Source: Bacilli bacterium (lineage in GTDB: Bacteria > Bacillota_I > Bacilli_A > RFN20 > CAG-288). Taken from it: a stretch of DNA of 13,600 nt. Location of the stretch: positions 1 through 13,600 of the forward strand of contig JAQWCB010000009.1 in assembly GCA_028707375.1 (NCBI GenBank), given 5' to 3'. The notes under the pieces are model-generated. The model was not told where the DNA came from. It did no database searches and saw only the letters and a list, made by a program, of their open reading frames with translations. Below, in pieces: positions 6,104 through 11,959 of this stretch; position 1 is the stretch's first letter, and every line of letters starts with the position of its first letter. Position numbers and translations under genes: made by a program.

Positions 6104-6732
6104 TGACGCGTGCAGAAAAAGTTAAAAGACTTGAGCAATATTTAAGCGAGATTTATCCGAAGACAGAGTGCTTTTTGGATGGGCAAAAGGATTATGAGTT
6201 TCTCATTGCCGTTTTGCTCTCGGCCCAGGCTACGGATAAATCGGTAAATGCGGTTACTCCTATTCTTTTTAGTAAATACAAAGATTTACAAAGCTTGGCG
6301 GGGGCTGACCCTAAAGATATTTATTCAGTAATAAAATCTGTTGGTCTAGGTTCCAGCAAGTCAAAAAATATTGTTAATTTAGCTCAAAAACTAATTGCGG
6401 ATTATGATGGTCACGTTCCAAATTTACGCGGTGAACTAGAAAAATTACCTGGAGTGGGCCATAAGACAGCTGCGGTTTTTTTAGCCGAAAAACGCGGAGG
6501 AAAATTTATTCCTGTCGACACACATATCAAGCGAGTGACCCGTAGATTAGGTATATCTAATATGAATGATTCCGCTGACAAGATTGAGGAAAAGCTAGAA
6601 AAGTCCTATGATGGAAACAATCACATCAATTTCCATCGACAAATAATCCTTTTTGGTCGCAATATCTGCATGGCTAATAACAAGCGTAGATGCGATTTAT
6701 GTAAATTATATTTTTGTAAAGCACGCAAATAA
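6103..6732 (+). CDS. nth: Endonuclease III (DNA glycosylase/AP lyase)
   Basis: Nth removes oxidised pyrimidines from DNA and cleaves the abasic site, starting base excision repair. The helix-hairpin-helix LPGVGHKTA has the catalytic Lys121, and VDTHIKRV contains the catalytic Asp139. The 209-residue length is typical. The C-terminal [4Fe-4S] ligands are Cys189, Cys197, Cys200 and Cys205, giving spacing C-x7-C-x2-C-x4-C. The usual pattern is C-x6-C-x2-C-x5-C, so the middle pair is shifted by one residue while the overall span is unchanged. It is translationally coupled to dnaD and ends this operon, facing the convergent XRE gene across the hairpin at 6731-6758. Confidence 0.97.
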   Translation: MTRAEKVKRLEQYLSEIYPKTECFLDGQKDYEFLIAVLLSAQATDKSVNAVTPILFSKYKDLQSLAGADPKDIYSVIKSVGLGSSKSKNIVNLAQKLIADYDGHVPNLRGELEKLPGVGHKTAAVFLAEKRGGKFIPVDTHIKRVTRRLGISNMNDSADKIEEKLEKSYDGNNHINFHRQIILFGRNICMANNKRRCDLCKLYFCKARK

Positions 6733-6758
6733 AAAACTTCTCTACTGAGCAGAGAAGT
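6731..6758 (-). terminator. Terminator between convergent nth and XRE genes, strongest on the minus strand
   Basis: ACTTCTCT (6736-6743) pairs perfectly with AGAGAAGT (6751-6758). On the minus strand the stem is followed by TTTTTT, making a standard terminator for the XRE gene 20 bases after its stop. On the plus strand the following tract is only CGTTTATT, so for nth it would be weaker. Confidence 0.85.
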
Positions 6759-6778
6759 CGTTTATTGGAATATCGATA

Positions 6779-7546
6779 TTATTTTTTAGTTGAAATTTCC
6801 TTTTCGGTATTTTTAATGGTGGCATCGTTCGCTTTCGATGTCCTTGATAATTTTTTCTTAGCTTGAAGAGCAACAGCTTTTTTTAGCATTTCTTCCTTAT
6901 GTTTTGCTTTGGCTTCCTTAGCGAGTTTATGTTTTTTTCGCTTACTTTCAGTATAGGCGGATAAATCCAACAAATACCAAATGATTACCATAAGTTCAAA
7001 TATTGCTGATACAAAGTATAAATACCAACTGGTTGGAGCTATATTTCTCATCGTTAGAACAAAGGAAAGGGAGATACCCCAATCTAAAGCACTAACAATG
7101 ACCATATTATAGATTCTATTGCCCCAAAGATTATTGAAAACGAGGGCAACAATTGTGCTGACAGGGAAAGCATATATAAAGATAAGCCATGTTTCAAAGA
7201 CTCCAGGCGATACCATTTCAAAAATAACATAAGTTATCATTGCAACGAGCCAAACAAGCATCACGGAAAGAATCGATATAAAAACTTTGTTGCGCGAAAG
7301 ATCTTGAAGCTTCTCACGAGGTGTTTCTTCATGCAATATATCATCAAGTTCAACTTTATAGATATCAGCAATCTGCTTCAATACGCACACATCGGGAAGC
7401 GATTCGCCTCTTTCCCACTTGGAGAGAGCTTTGTCAGAGTAATTAATTTTTTCTGCGACCTGTAGCTGGGTCAGTTTATTAATTTTTCTGAATCGTACAA
7501 GATTTGTCGCTACCACTGATTTGATATCAGGTATTTTGTAATTCAT
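6779..7546 (-). CDS. XRE-family regulator fused to a four-segment membrane domain
   Basis: Residues about 14-71 form a Cro/CI-type helix-turn-helix (LTQLQVAEKINYSDKALSKW, then ERGESLPD). Four hydrophobic segments follow at about 87-109, 118-139, 145-166 and 172-195, and then a lysine-rich tail of some 60 residues. The protein is therefore probably a membrane-tethered DNA-binding regulator with both the HTH and the basic tail in the cytoplasm. HTH-plus-membrane proteins of this layout are common in Firmicutes, but their ligands are mostly unknown. The ATG lies only 6 bases from a near-consensus -10 (TATAGT), there is no Shine-Dalgarno sequence, and no other start is available before the HTH, so the mRNA looks leaderless. 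Repeated GTAGAG elements overlap its promoter, suggesting autoregulation. Confidence 0.88.
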   Translation of the reverse strand: MNYKIPDIKSVVATNLVRFRKINKLTQLQVAEKINYSDKALSKWERGESLPDVCVLKQIADIYKVELDDILHEETPREKLQDLSRNKVFISILSVMLVWLVAMITYVIFEMVSPGVFETWLIFIYAFPVSTIVALVFNNLWGNRIYNMVIVSALDWGISLSFVLTMRNIAPTSWYLYFVSAIFELMVIIWYLLDLSAYTESKRKKHKLAKEAKAKHKEEMLKKAVALQAKKKLSRTSKANDATIKNTEKEISTKK

Positions 7547-7552
7547 AACAAT

Positions 7553-7581
7553 ACTATAGTTGGTTTGTAGAGTGGTGTCAA
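7553..7581 (-). promoter_or_regulatory. Near-consensus promoter placing the transcript start at the XRE start codon
   Basis: On the minus strand TTGACA (7581-7576), a 17-base spacer and TATAGT (7558-7553) form an almost perfect sigma-A promoter. Only six bases (7552-7547) separate the -10 from the ATG at 7546, so transcription should begin at or within a base of the A of the start codon. Confidence 0.85.
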
Positions 7582-7656
7582 TACATTAGTAGAGCCATTC
7601 TACCCTGAGTAGAGTTAATTTTGTCTCGGAAAAAATGGACCTGGGAAAATGTAGAG
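7567..7656. promoter_or_regulatory. Phased GTAGAG array in the XRE/degV divergent spacer, candidate operators
   Basis: GTAGAG occurs four times on the plus strand at 7567-7572, 7589-7594, 7609-7614 and 7651-7656. The steps are 22, 20 and 42 bp, close to multiples of two helical turns, so all four would face the same side of the DNA. The first sits in the spacer of the XRE promoter, and the fourth ends 16 bases before a possible degV -10 (TATAGT, 7673-7678). A near-inverted copy (TTCTACC) lies at 7598-7604. This is a plausible operator set for the XRE protein. Binding is an inference. Confidence 0.55.
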
Positions 7657-7716
7657 TTTTCATAAATAACATTATAGTTTGTCGAAGTTTTCATGATGTA
7701 TATTGTTTTTATATTA

Positions 7717-7720
7717 GGAG
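7717..7720 (+). promoter_or_regulatory. Ribosome site that decides the degV start
   Basis: GGAG (7717-7720) is only 3 bases from the ATG at 7724 but 9 bases from the ATG at 7730, which favours the second as the start. Confidence 0.65.
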
Positions 7721-7729
7721 ACTATGTTT

Positions 7730-8560
7730 ATGAAATATAAAATTGTTGTTGATTCCTCTTCCAATTTGAAGAGTGACTATATTAAGGATGATGAAATTGG
7801 TTTCGAAGTTGTTCCTTTGACCGTGAAAATTGGTGAAAGAGAATTTGTTGATAGCGATGACGCCAATGTTGAGGAGATGCTCGAGGCCTTAAAAGCCAAT
7901 AAGGCTGGTGGTACTTCTTCATGCCCTGCTCCTGGCACATATGCCGAAGCCTATAAAGAGGCTGACAATATCATTGTTATAACTATTTCGGCCAAGATGT
8001 CGGGTTCATTTAATTCGGCCTTTGTAGGATCTTTAGAATATAAAGATAAATCTATCCATATCGTTGATTCAAAGGGGACAGCTGGAATGATGCAGTTGAT
8101 TGTTGATAAGACCTACGAATTGATCAAGTCAGGAATGGATTTTAAGAATGTTGAAGCTGAGATTGATAAATATACCGACTCGTTGAATCTTCTATTTGTT
8201 TTGGACAAATTTGACAACCTTGTTCGAGCGGGCCGCATGTCAAAGATTGCTGCCTTTGTTGCGACTTCTCTTTCGATTAAACCCTTGTGCATAGCAAATA
8301 AGGGTGAGATAAAAATATTGAAGAAGACGCGAACAATGAAGATGGCGCTAAAGAATGTTGTAAATGAGATGAAGGAACTGATTCACGATGATGATGTTAA
8401 TCGGGTTTGCATTATTACTAGCGTTCAGAATGATCCCACCGCTCTTAAATTAAAGAATATTATAGCTGAGAATATGAATTTCAAAGAAATAAGAATTGTT
8501 GATGCTAAAATTCTTGATGCTTATTATGAATTACCTGGGGGTCTAATTGTTTCTTTCTAA
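7730..8560 (+). CDS. degV: DegV/FakB-family fatty acid-binding protein
   Basis: DegV-family proteins hold a fatty acid while the partner kinase FakA phosphorylates it for phospholipid synthesis. Family features seen: the N-terminal KIVVDSSSNL, the carboxylate-binding loop region as SSCPAPG (63-69, usually TSQPSPG), SGSFNSA in the position of SGTYQSA, DSKGTAGM, and RAGRMSK. Its 276 residues match the usual length. The C-terminal signature, usually resembling H-x-GPG-A-x-G, is altered to ELPGGLIVSF, so it is a divergent member whose lipid preference cannot be told. I prefer the ATG at 7730 because GGAG is well placed for it; the ATG at 7724 would add two residues. It diverges from the XRE gene and may share its control region. 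No FakA is in the window. Confidence 0.92.
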   Translation: MKYKIVVDSSSNLKSDYIKDDEIGFEVVPLTVKIGEREFVDSDDANVEEMLEALKANKAGGTSSCPAPGTYAEAYKEADNIIVITISAKMSGSFNSAFVGSLEYKDKSIHIVDSKGTAGMMQLIVDKTYELIKSGMDFKNVEAEIDKYTDSLNLLFVLDKFDNLVRAGRMSKIAAFVATSLSIKPLCIANKGEIKILKKTRTMKMALKNVVNEMKELIHDDDVNRVCIITSVQNDPTALKLKNIIAENMNFKEIRIVDAKILDAYYELPGGLIVSF

Positions 8561-8618
8561 ATTAAAGGAATGAATCACACCTAAAAAAGTCTTAATCCCT
8601 ATTTTGATAATTTTGTAT

Positions 8619-8624
8619 TATAAT
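8619..8624 (+). promoter_or_regulatory. Candidate -10 element for the exonuclease-recU pair
   Basis: A perfect TATAAT lies 28 bases before the exonuclease ATG, but no good -35 hexamer is found at 16-18 bases upstream. No terminator for degV is visible between 8561 and this element. Confidence 0.35.
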
Positions 8625-8652
8625 ATATAGCGAGAGAAAGATATATTAGTTA

Positions 8653-9393
8653 ATGAAATTACTGCAGACGGTATTAAAGAAAAGCAAGAACCTGTTATTT
8701 ATAGATTTTGAAGGCACTCAATTTTCGCATGAAATAATTGCTATTGGCGCAGTTTTAGTAAAGTGCGATGAGGAATGTGTGCCGTGCTGTCCGCCTAAAA
8801 CATTTAAATGCTATATTAAATCTAATGCGAAAATCGGTTCTCTTGTTACTAATATGACAGGAATCGACAATAAATTATTGGATAATGAGGGTATCAGTTT
8901 TACCGAGGCCATGCGAAAGTTAAATGAGTTTTTGGGAGAGGCTTCCAAGGATTTAAAGGTTTTAACTTATGGCAATCAGGACGCGCGAATGCTCATGTCT
9001 TCTTTGCGACACAGCAAAGATAGCGATAACGATGCTTTTTTGAAGTCATTTGTTATATATTTGAAAAGAAATACGGTTGATATGGGCGCCTTTTTCTCGA
9101 GATATATTCGAGGAAAAAAGAACGAGTTGATATCACTGATTAAATTGCGAGATTACTTTGGCATCAAACCCGCGGGCAATTCGCATGATCCGTTGGTTGA
9201 TTCTTTAGATTTATATCATATTTATTTAGCTTTTACGACTGACAAAAAATTAATTATTTCTTCATATAAAAGAATCCTTCGAGTATCGAATATTGTTCCC
9301 GATCCTATCAAGCATATTGTTATTTCGCTTTTGAATGACAAAACAGTTACTCCTGAAGATTTTGATCATTTATTGGAGAAATACTTTGAATGA
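8653..9393 (+). CDS. DEDDh-type 3'-5' exonuclease, RNase T/DnaQ superfamily
   Basis: The 246-residue protein has all the DEDDh active-site residues: Asp18 and Glu20 in FIDFEGT, Asp110 in TYGNQDARM, and His178 with Asp183 in HDPLVD. This predicts a metal-dependent 3'-5' exonuclease on DNA or RNA; the substrate is unknown. An insertion after the first strands contains a cysteine cluster (Cys38, 42, 45, 46 and 53), which is unusual for the family and could bind a metal. A C-terminal extension of about 50 residues follows the catalytic fold. The ribosome site is poor (GAGAG about 16 bases before the ATG) and an in-frame TAG lies just upstream, so the ATG is the first possible start. The stop overlaps recU by 4 bp, suggesting a joint role in DNA repair. 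Confidence 0.85.
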   Translation: MKLLQTVLKKSKNLLFIDFEGTQFSHEIIAIGAVLVKCDEECVPCCPPKTFKCYIKSNAKIGSLVTNMTGIDNKLLDNEGISFTEAMRKLNEFLGEASKDLKVLTYGNQDARMLMSSLRHSKDSDNDAFLKSFVIYLKRNTVDMGAFFSRYIRGKKNELISLIKLRDYFGIKPAGNSHDPLVDSLDLYHIYLAFTTDKKLIISSYKRILRVSNIVPDPIKHIVISLLNDKTVTPEDFDHLLEKYFE

Positions 9394-9983
9394 TTAAATA
9401 TCCAAATGGGGAAGTTTACGATCCGATAAAATTAAAAAGAGAACGGAAAAGAACTTATAAATGCGACAATGCTTCCAATCGTGGAATGTCATTGGAAAAG
9501 GACATTTCTCTTTCGTGCGATTATTACAACTCAAGAAATGTTACGTGTATCTATAAAAGACCCACCCCTATCAAAGTTGTTCGTATGGATAAAATAGACA
9601 AAGCCAAGATTGTCGAAGGATATTTTTCGATGAAATCTACGACTGATTACAATGGTATATATCGTGGAAAATATATGGACTTTGAAGCCAAAGAGACCGA
9701 ATCGAAAACATCTTTTTCATTCAAAAATATTCGCAGTCAACAACTTTCACATTTAAGAAAAGTTCACGCTCTTGGAGGCATAGCTTTTTTTGTTATTCGC
9801 TTTAAACAATATCAGGAGACTTATTTAGTTGATGCGATGACTCTTTTAGATTATATGGATTTAAATATACGAAAATCTTTCCCCTATTCCTTTATCAAGG
9901 AAAATGGGGTGTTGATTGAAGAAGCGTATTGCCCTCGGCTAAAATTGACGGCGGCTATTGATCAAATGTATTTTAAAGACTAA
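9390..9983 (+). CDS. recU: Holliday junction resolvase RecU
   Basis: RecU cuts four-way junctions formed during recombination and modulates RecA in Firmicutes. The N-terminal NRGMSLE, the central TPIKVVRMD, and the catalytic core STTDYNGIYRGKYMDFEAKE followed by KTSFSFKNI are textbook RecU. The Asp and Glu residues in DYNG and DFEAKE form the metal site. The 197-residue length is normal. In Bacillus recU sits beside the penicillin-binding-protein gene ponA, which is not next to it here; instead it is coupled (ATGA overlap) to a DEDDh exonuclease. The separate gpsB gene follows after about 100 bases with a weak hairpin between them. recA lies 2 kb downstream on the same strand. Confidence 0.97.
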   Translation: MIKYPNGEVYDPIKLKRERKRTYKCDNASNRGMSLEKDISLSCDYYNSRNVTCIYKRPTPIKVVRMDKIDKAKIVEGYFSMKSTTDYNGIYRGKYMDFEAKETESKTSFSFKNIRSQQLSHLRKVHALGGIAFFVIRFKQYQETYLVDAMTLLDYMDLNIRKSFPYSFIKENGVLIEEAYCPRLKLTAAIDQMYFKD

Positions 9984-10013
9984 GCAAAGTTTATGTATTA
10001 TAGTCTCGTTTTA
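9977..10013 (+). terminator. Weak possible terminator after recU
   Basis: AGACTA (9977-9982, spanning the recU stop) pairs with TAGTCT (10001-10006) across an 18-base loop, followed by CGTTTTATTTT. The stem is short and the loop long, so termination would be partial at best. Confidence 0.3.
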
Positions 10014-10086
10014 TTTTGTAAATAATGTATAATTAGATAGAAACTTATAATAAAGTTTTCTAAATGTTTTTGAGGAAAGGTAAAAT

Positions 10087-10446
10087 ATGTTAGATGCACT
10101 AAAATTGAACGCAAATAAAATTTTGCACAAGCAGTTTGAAGGCACTAAGCCTGGTTACAACGCGTTGCAAGTTGACACTTTTCTAGATACTGTCATTGCT
10201 GATTATGAATATATGGAGAAATATATTTCAAGCAGTGAGAAAAAGATTGATGAACTTCAAAAGTTGAATGCGATGCTCAATAACAAGTTGACCAAGGCTG
10301 AAGCGGAAAATGCTGTGATGAAGGAAAAATTCCAAAATATTTCTGATGACAACAATATTTCCCTCTCTAATTTGGATTTGCTTAAGCGTATTTCTTCTCT
10401 TGAACAAGCATTGTTCAAAGCAGGAATAGATCCTAAGAACATTTAG
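10087..10446 (+). CDS. gpsB: Cell-division protein GpsB (DivIVA family)
   Basis: GpsB is a cytoplasmic coiled-coil adaptor that links division and wall-synthesis enzymes at the septum in Firmicutes. The 119-residue length fits. The N-terminal DivIVA-like head GYNALQVDTFLDTVIADYE (about 23-41) is followed by a long heptad-type coiled coil (about 42-90). The C-terminal GpsB signature is clear (NLDLLKRISSLEQALF; Bacillus has DILKRLSNLEKHVF). A good ribosome site GAGGAAAGG precedes the ATG, and TATAAT-like hexamers occur upstream near 10030 and 10050. It directly precedes the RNase P RNA gene, the same pairing as in Bacillus subtilis. Presence of GpsB argues that the organism keeps, or recently kept, a peptidoglycan wall. 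Confidence 0.93.
   Translation: MLDALKLNANKILHKQFEGTKPGYNALQVDTFLDTVIADYEYMEKYISSSEKKIDELQKLNAMLNNKLTKAEAENAVMKEKFQNISDDNNISLSNLDLLKRISSLEQALFKAGIDPKNI
10400..10418. repeat. Perfect palindrome in the gpsB 3' end, upstream of rnpB
   Basis: TTGAACAAGCATTGTTCAA has 8-bp arms around GCA. It lies within gpsB codons but also overlaps a possible rnpB -35 (TTGTTC, 10411-10416, 17 bases from TAAGAA at 10434). It could be a protein site, an RNA hairpin in the gpsB-rnpB transcript, or a coincidence of coding. It does not match the GAAC-N4-GTTC spacing of a Gram-positive LexA box. Confidence 0.4.
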
Positions 10447-10453
10447 TTTATAT

Positions 10454-10801
10454 CCTTCGGTCCGGATGATTGCTGGTCACCTTGGGTGATTAGAGGAAAG
10501 TCCATGCTCGCACCTATCCTGAGATGGTGGTAGTGATTGCGCTAGAAGAAAAAATAATTCTAGGCAGGGAGGAGTCCCTGACGGCGAAGAAAACCTAAAA
10601 GCTTTGCTCACGGTTGTATTCGTAAAGCTCCACAGAGACGAGGCGTGAAGAAATTCACGATTGAAACGTTGGAAAGCCCCACAAGCGAGAAACCTAAATT
10701 ATGGTAAGGGAAATCTTTGAGGGAAATTGAACCTTCAAAGGTAAGCGAAAGCTTAGATAAATTATCATCCTCGACAAAACATGGCTTACAGGACCGAAGA
10801 C
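10454..10801 (+). ncRNA. rnpB: RNase P RNA, type B, compact
   Basis: This is the catalytic RNA that trims 5' leaders from tRNA precursors. The ends form a perfect 9-bp P1 helix: CTTCGGTCC (10455-10463) with GGACCGAAG (10791-10799). Conserved region I, GAGGAAAGTCC (10493-10503), is followed by ATGCTCGCAC exactly as in Bacillus subtilis. The CACAG and GCGAGAAACC segments are present, and the 3' conserved region AAAACATGGCTTACAG sits at 10776-10791. At about 345-350 nt it is shorter than the roughly 400 nt of B. subtilis. By alignment the P19-containing segment before the 3' conserved region appears deleted. No terminator separates it from pgsA, so the 3' end is probably made by processing. Exact ends are estimated from P1. 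Confidence 0.95.
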
Positions 10802-10816
10802 TCAATAAAATTTCAC

Positions 10817-10823
10817 GGAAGGA
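10817..10823 (+). promoter_or_regulatory. Ribosome site that decides the pgsA start
   Basis: GGAAGGA lies 8 bases before the ATG at 10832. An in-frame ATG at 10781 falls inside the conserved 3' core of rnpB and has no ribosome site, so it is not the start. Confidence 0.85.
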
Positions 10824-10831
10824 TTTTATAT

Positions 10832-11449
10832 ATGAAAATGAATTTACCCAATCGTTTAACTCTAATTAGATTTCTTTTAGCGTTTGTGACAGTTATTTTG
10901 ATGGTTCTACCTTGGAATAATATGGGTGTTAATATTGTGATGATACCGACAACAGGATTCAGCGTTGTTGATTTAATTTGCTGTTTCTTTTTTATTATTG
11001 CTTCTATCACTGATGCGGTGGATGGTCACATTGCCCGGTCGCGAAATCTGGTAACTGATTTTGGAAAATTTATGGATCCGTTGGCTGATAAATTTTTAGT
11101 CAACGCTTCGTTGATTGTCCTCGCTGTTGTTAAATCTAGTATGCTTCCTGCCATCGTTGTTGTGCTATTTATTGGTCGCGATCTTGCGGTGGATGGGTTG
11201 AGATTCTTAGCTGCGAGCAAAGGAGAGGTTATTGCTGCTAACAAGTGGGGAAAGGCTAAGACGATTGCTCAAATGATTGCCATTCCTTTTATTTTTCTCA
11301 ACGGCTTTCCTTTCAACTACATCCTTGGAGAATATACCTTTATTATTCCTTTGATCTTTATTTGTATCGCTTTAGCTTTATCGTTGATTTCGGGTGGAAT
11401 TTATATTTATACCGGAAGAAAGTTCATCATCGGAGAAAATAAGAGATGA
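10832..11449 (+). CDS. pgsA: CDP-diacylglycerol-glycerol-3-phosphate 3-phosphatidyltransferase
   Basis: This integral membrane enzyme makes phosphatidylglycerol phosphate from CDP-diacylglycerol and glycerol 3-phosphate, the product of GpsA. The CDP-alcohol phosphotransferase signature D-x2-DG-x2-AR-x8-G-x3-D-x3-D is complete: Asp61, Asp64, Gly65, Ala68, Arg69, Gly78, Asp82 and Asp86. About five or six hydrophobic segments surround it, and the 205-residue length is usual. The start chosen has GGAAGGA upstream and begins MKMNLPNRLTLIRF, the typical family N-terminus. It follows rnpB by only about 30 bases and overlaps the next gene by 4 bp. The order pgsA-cinA-recA is conserved in Bacilli. Confidence 0.96.
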   Translation: MKMNLPNRLTLIRFLLAFVTVILMVLPWNNMGVNIVMIPTTGFSVVDLICCFFFIIASITDAVDGHIARSRNLVTDFGKFMDPLADKFLVNASLIVLAVVKSSMLPAIVVVLFIGRDLAVDGLRFLAASKGEVIAANKWGKAKTIAQMIAIPFIFLNGFPFNYILGEYTFIIPLIFICIALALSLISGGIYIYTGRKFIIGENKR

Positions 11450-11904
11450 GTGAGTACAAATTAAAAGAACTCTTAAATCAAAAGCACTATACTTTATGTT
11501 CGGCAGAGTCTTTGACTGGCGGTGGCTTTAGTTATTTTATTACACGACACCCAGGAGCCTCAACTTATTTTAAAGGCGGTATGGTAACATACGCTAACGA
11601 GATAAAACTTAGATTGGGCGTGACAGCTAATACCTTAGATAAATATGGAGCGGTCTCCGAACAGTGCGCTAAAGAAATGGTTGAAAGAGTTCAAGAATTT
11701 TTTAAAACTGATGTAGCAATTTCCTTCACGGGAAATGCCGGACCTGATGCGATGGAAAATAAACCGGTGGGTCTAGTGTATATCGGGATACGCATCAAGG
11801 ATAAAACATATGTGTATAAAAATATTTTTGATGGAGACCGGGAATTAATCCGTTCTCAATGCATTTTTTTCGGTGTTAATCAGATACAAGAATTGCTAAA
11901 ATAA
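11446..11904 (+). CDS. pncC: CinA C-terminal domain protein, NMN amidohydrolase (PncC)
   Basis: The CinA C-terminal domain deamidates nicotinamide mononucleotide to nicotinate mononucleotide, recycling NMN released for example by NAD-dependent DNA ligase. The 152-residue protein consists of this domain only. It shows SAESLTGG (19-26) with the nucleophilic serine region, YGAVS, and TGNAGPD with KPVGLVYIG (usually TGIAGP and KPVG). The N-terminal COG1058-type domain of the full-length CinA found in many Bacilli is absent, and no trace of it lies upstream because the start overlaps pgsA (ATGA). Position between pgsA and recA matches the usual cinA locus, so this is a shortened form in place rather than a relocated gene. 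Confidence 0.93.
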   Translation: MSEYKLKELLNQKHYTLCSAESLTGGGFSYFITRHPGASTYFKGGMVTYANEIKLRLGVTANTLDKYGAVSEQCAKEMVERVQEFFKTDVAISFTGNAGPDAMENKPVGLVYIGIRIKDKTYVYKNIFDGDRELIRSQCIFFGVNQIQELLK

Positions 11905-11947
11905 GATAATACCTAAAAATTAGTCACAAATTATGAATATAAATAAT

Positions 11948-11952
11948 GGAGG
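11948..11952 (+). promoter_or_regulatory. Ribosome site that decides the recA start
   Basis: GGAGG lies 7 bases before the ATG at 11960. An upstream in-frame ATG at 11933 has no ribosome site and would add nine residues not seen in RecA. No GAAC-N4-GTTC LexA box is visible between the pncC stop and recA. Confidence 0.85.
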
Positions 11953-11959
11953 AAAGAGT

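Noticed and set aside
10400..10418. SOS (LexA) box
   Set aside because: The half-sites GAAC and GTTC are 7 bases apart rather than the 4 of the Bacillus-type box, and the site is inside gpsB.
10781..10831. Upstream ATG extending pgsA by 17 codons
   Set aside because: It falls inside the conserved 3' core and P1 strand of RNase P RNA, lacks a ribosome site, and the family N-terminus begins at 10832.
10608..11244. Several minus-strand and frame-shifted ORFs over rnpB and pgsA
   Set aside because: They lie opposite a recognised structural RNA or a gene with a full family signature, and have no ribosome sites or recognisable motifs.
11933..11959. Nine-residue N-terminal extension of recA
   Set aside because: GGAGG is correctly placed only for the ATG at 11960, and that start gives the standard RecA N-terminus.
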